A stretch of 18,091 nt of DNA from Cudoniella acicularis (lineage: Eukaryota; Ascomycota; Leotiomycetes; Helotiales; Helotiaceae). Below, one piece after another: positions 17,536 to 18,091 of the stretch (the first letter of the stretch is position 1; the number at the start of each line of letters is the position of its first letter). A model generated the notes under the pieces. That model saw only the letters and a list, made by a program, of their open reading frames with translations, was not told where the DNA came from and searched no databases. Location of the stretch: NCBI GenBank assembly GCA_013054445.1, contig JAAMPI010001186.1, positions 1 through 18,091 of the forward strand, given 5' to 3'. A program made the translations under genes and the position numbers.

Positions 17536-18091
17536 CTTCTTGTTGTACCAAGGCCAAGGAGTCAGAAAAGTTTGTAGAGTGTTTCTAGAAAAATGGCATC
17601 TGTGAGGGTAATACATGTTGATTCTTTAGATTCCCCTTGGATTCGTGTTCTGTAACTTCTGTTCGAGTTTCGAATGGCTTCAAGGCCCGAAATTCTGGTC
17701 CCGAACGAATGTAAACACCCTAATCTCCACTTCACCTTCTTAATAGCAGTCAATAAGAGTCTTGGAGAGGATTTAAAATTTCACCAGGCCCTGCCACCTC
17801 CCTCGGCTGACTTTATAAAATGCTGATCCCGAGCCAGTCATGTTAAGGTTAAGCTTCTTCTACGCCTCTATTATCCCGAAAGTCCAATCAGCTCGTTAGA
17901 ACTAGCGAAACGGATAAGTTTTGCTGCACATCGCAATCAACACATATTTCGATCGACCCTTCTAACGAACCTACTGACATAAGTCCGTGCGTTCAGGCTT
18001 ACCCGATATTTTTTCACCCCCTCCTTTTAGACCTTAATTAATTAATTACTAATTATGGATCAATTACCTACCACTCCACCGATGCCAGACT
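17536..18091. other. Terminal stretch, nothing recognised
   Basis: No supported gene. A TTAATTAATTAATTA run lies near 18037. Confidence 0.45.

Overview
The window looks like nuclear DNA of a filamentous ascomycete (Pezizomycotina). The evidence is short GT-AG introns of about 50-100 nt with CTAAC/CTGAC-type branch sites, fungal gene families (secreted GH27 alpha-galactosidase, secreted intradiol dioxygenase, RPA43, an ER-type J-protein), and nonsense changes of the CpA-to-TpA type expected from repeat-induced point mutation (RIP). A leotiomycete is my guess but is not demonstrated. All identifications come from reading translations by eye; no database search was possible.

Layout. 99-1490 (-): secreted alpha-galactosidase. 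1491-3014: about 1.5 kb with no recognisable gene. 3015-4185 (-): free methionine-R-sulfoxide reductase (GAF domain), rebuilt from five exons, including a start-codon-only coding exon and a 5-nt micro-exon. 4460-5900: gene-poor stretch with coding-like fragments, mainly an unrecognised minus-strand model at 5329-5745. 6012 to about 7850 (+): a broken gene for a secreted or membrane-anchored fungal protein resembling the DUF7872 family, with two nonsense codons and at least three frameshifts. 8356-9321 (-) and 9595-10720 (+): RNA polymerase I subunit RPA43 and a membrane J-domain protein, divergent from a 273-bp shared promoter. 11180-11467 (-): possible last exon of a proline-rich acidic protein. 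11625-14650 (-): three head-to-tail small multi-pass membrane protein loci; the second and third look like diverged paralogues and the third is broken. 15250-16681 (-): secreted intradiol ring-cleavage dioxygenase in four exons. 17456-17535 (+): degenerate tRNA-like sequence with pol III A and B boxes.

Functionally this is ordinary fungal gene content and not a co-regulated cluster. Two secreted enzymes (galactoside and catechol/aromatic degradation) fit a plant-matter lifestyle. RPA43, the J-protein and the sulfoxide reductase are housekeeping genes. Between them lie decaying lineage-specific genes. The most unusual features are the micro-exon and alternative 5' structure of the sulfoxide reductase, the RIP-like decay of the DUF7872-like gene, and the tandem membrane-protein array.
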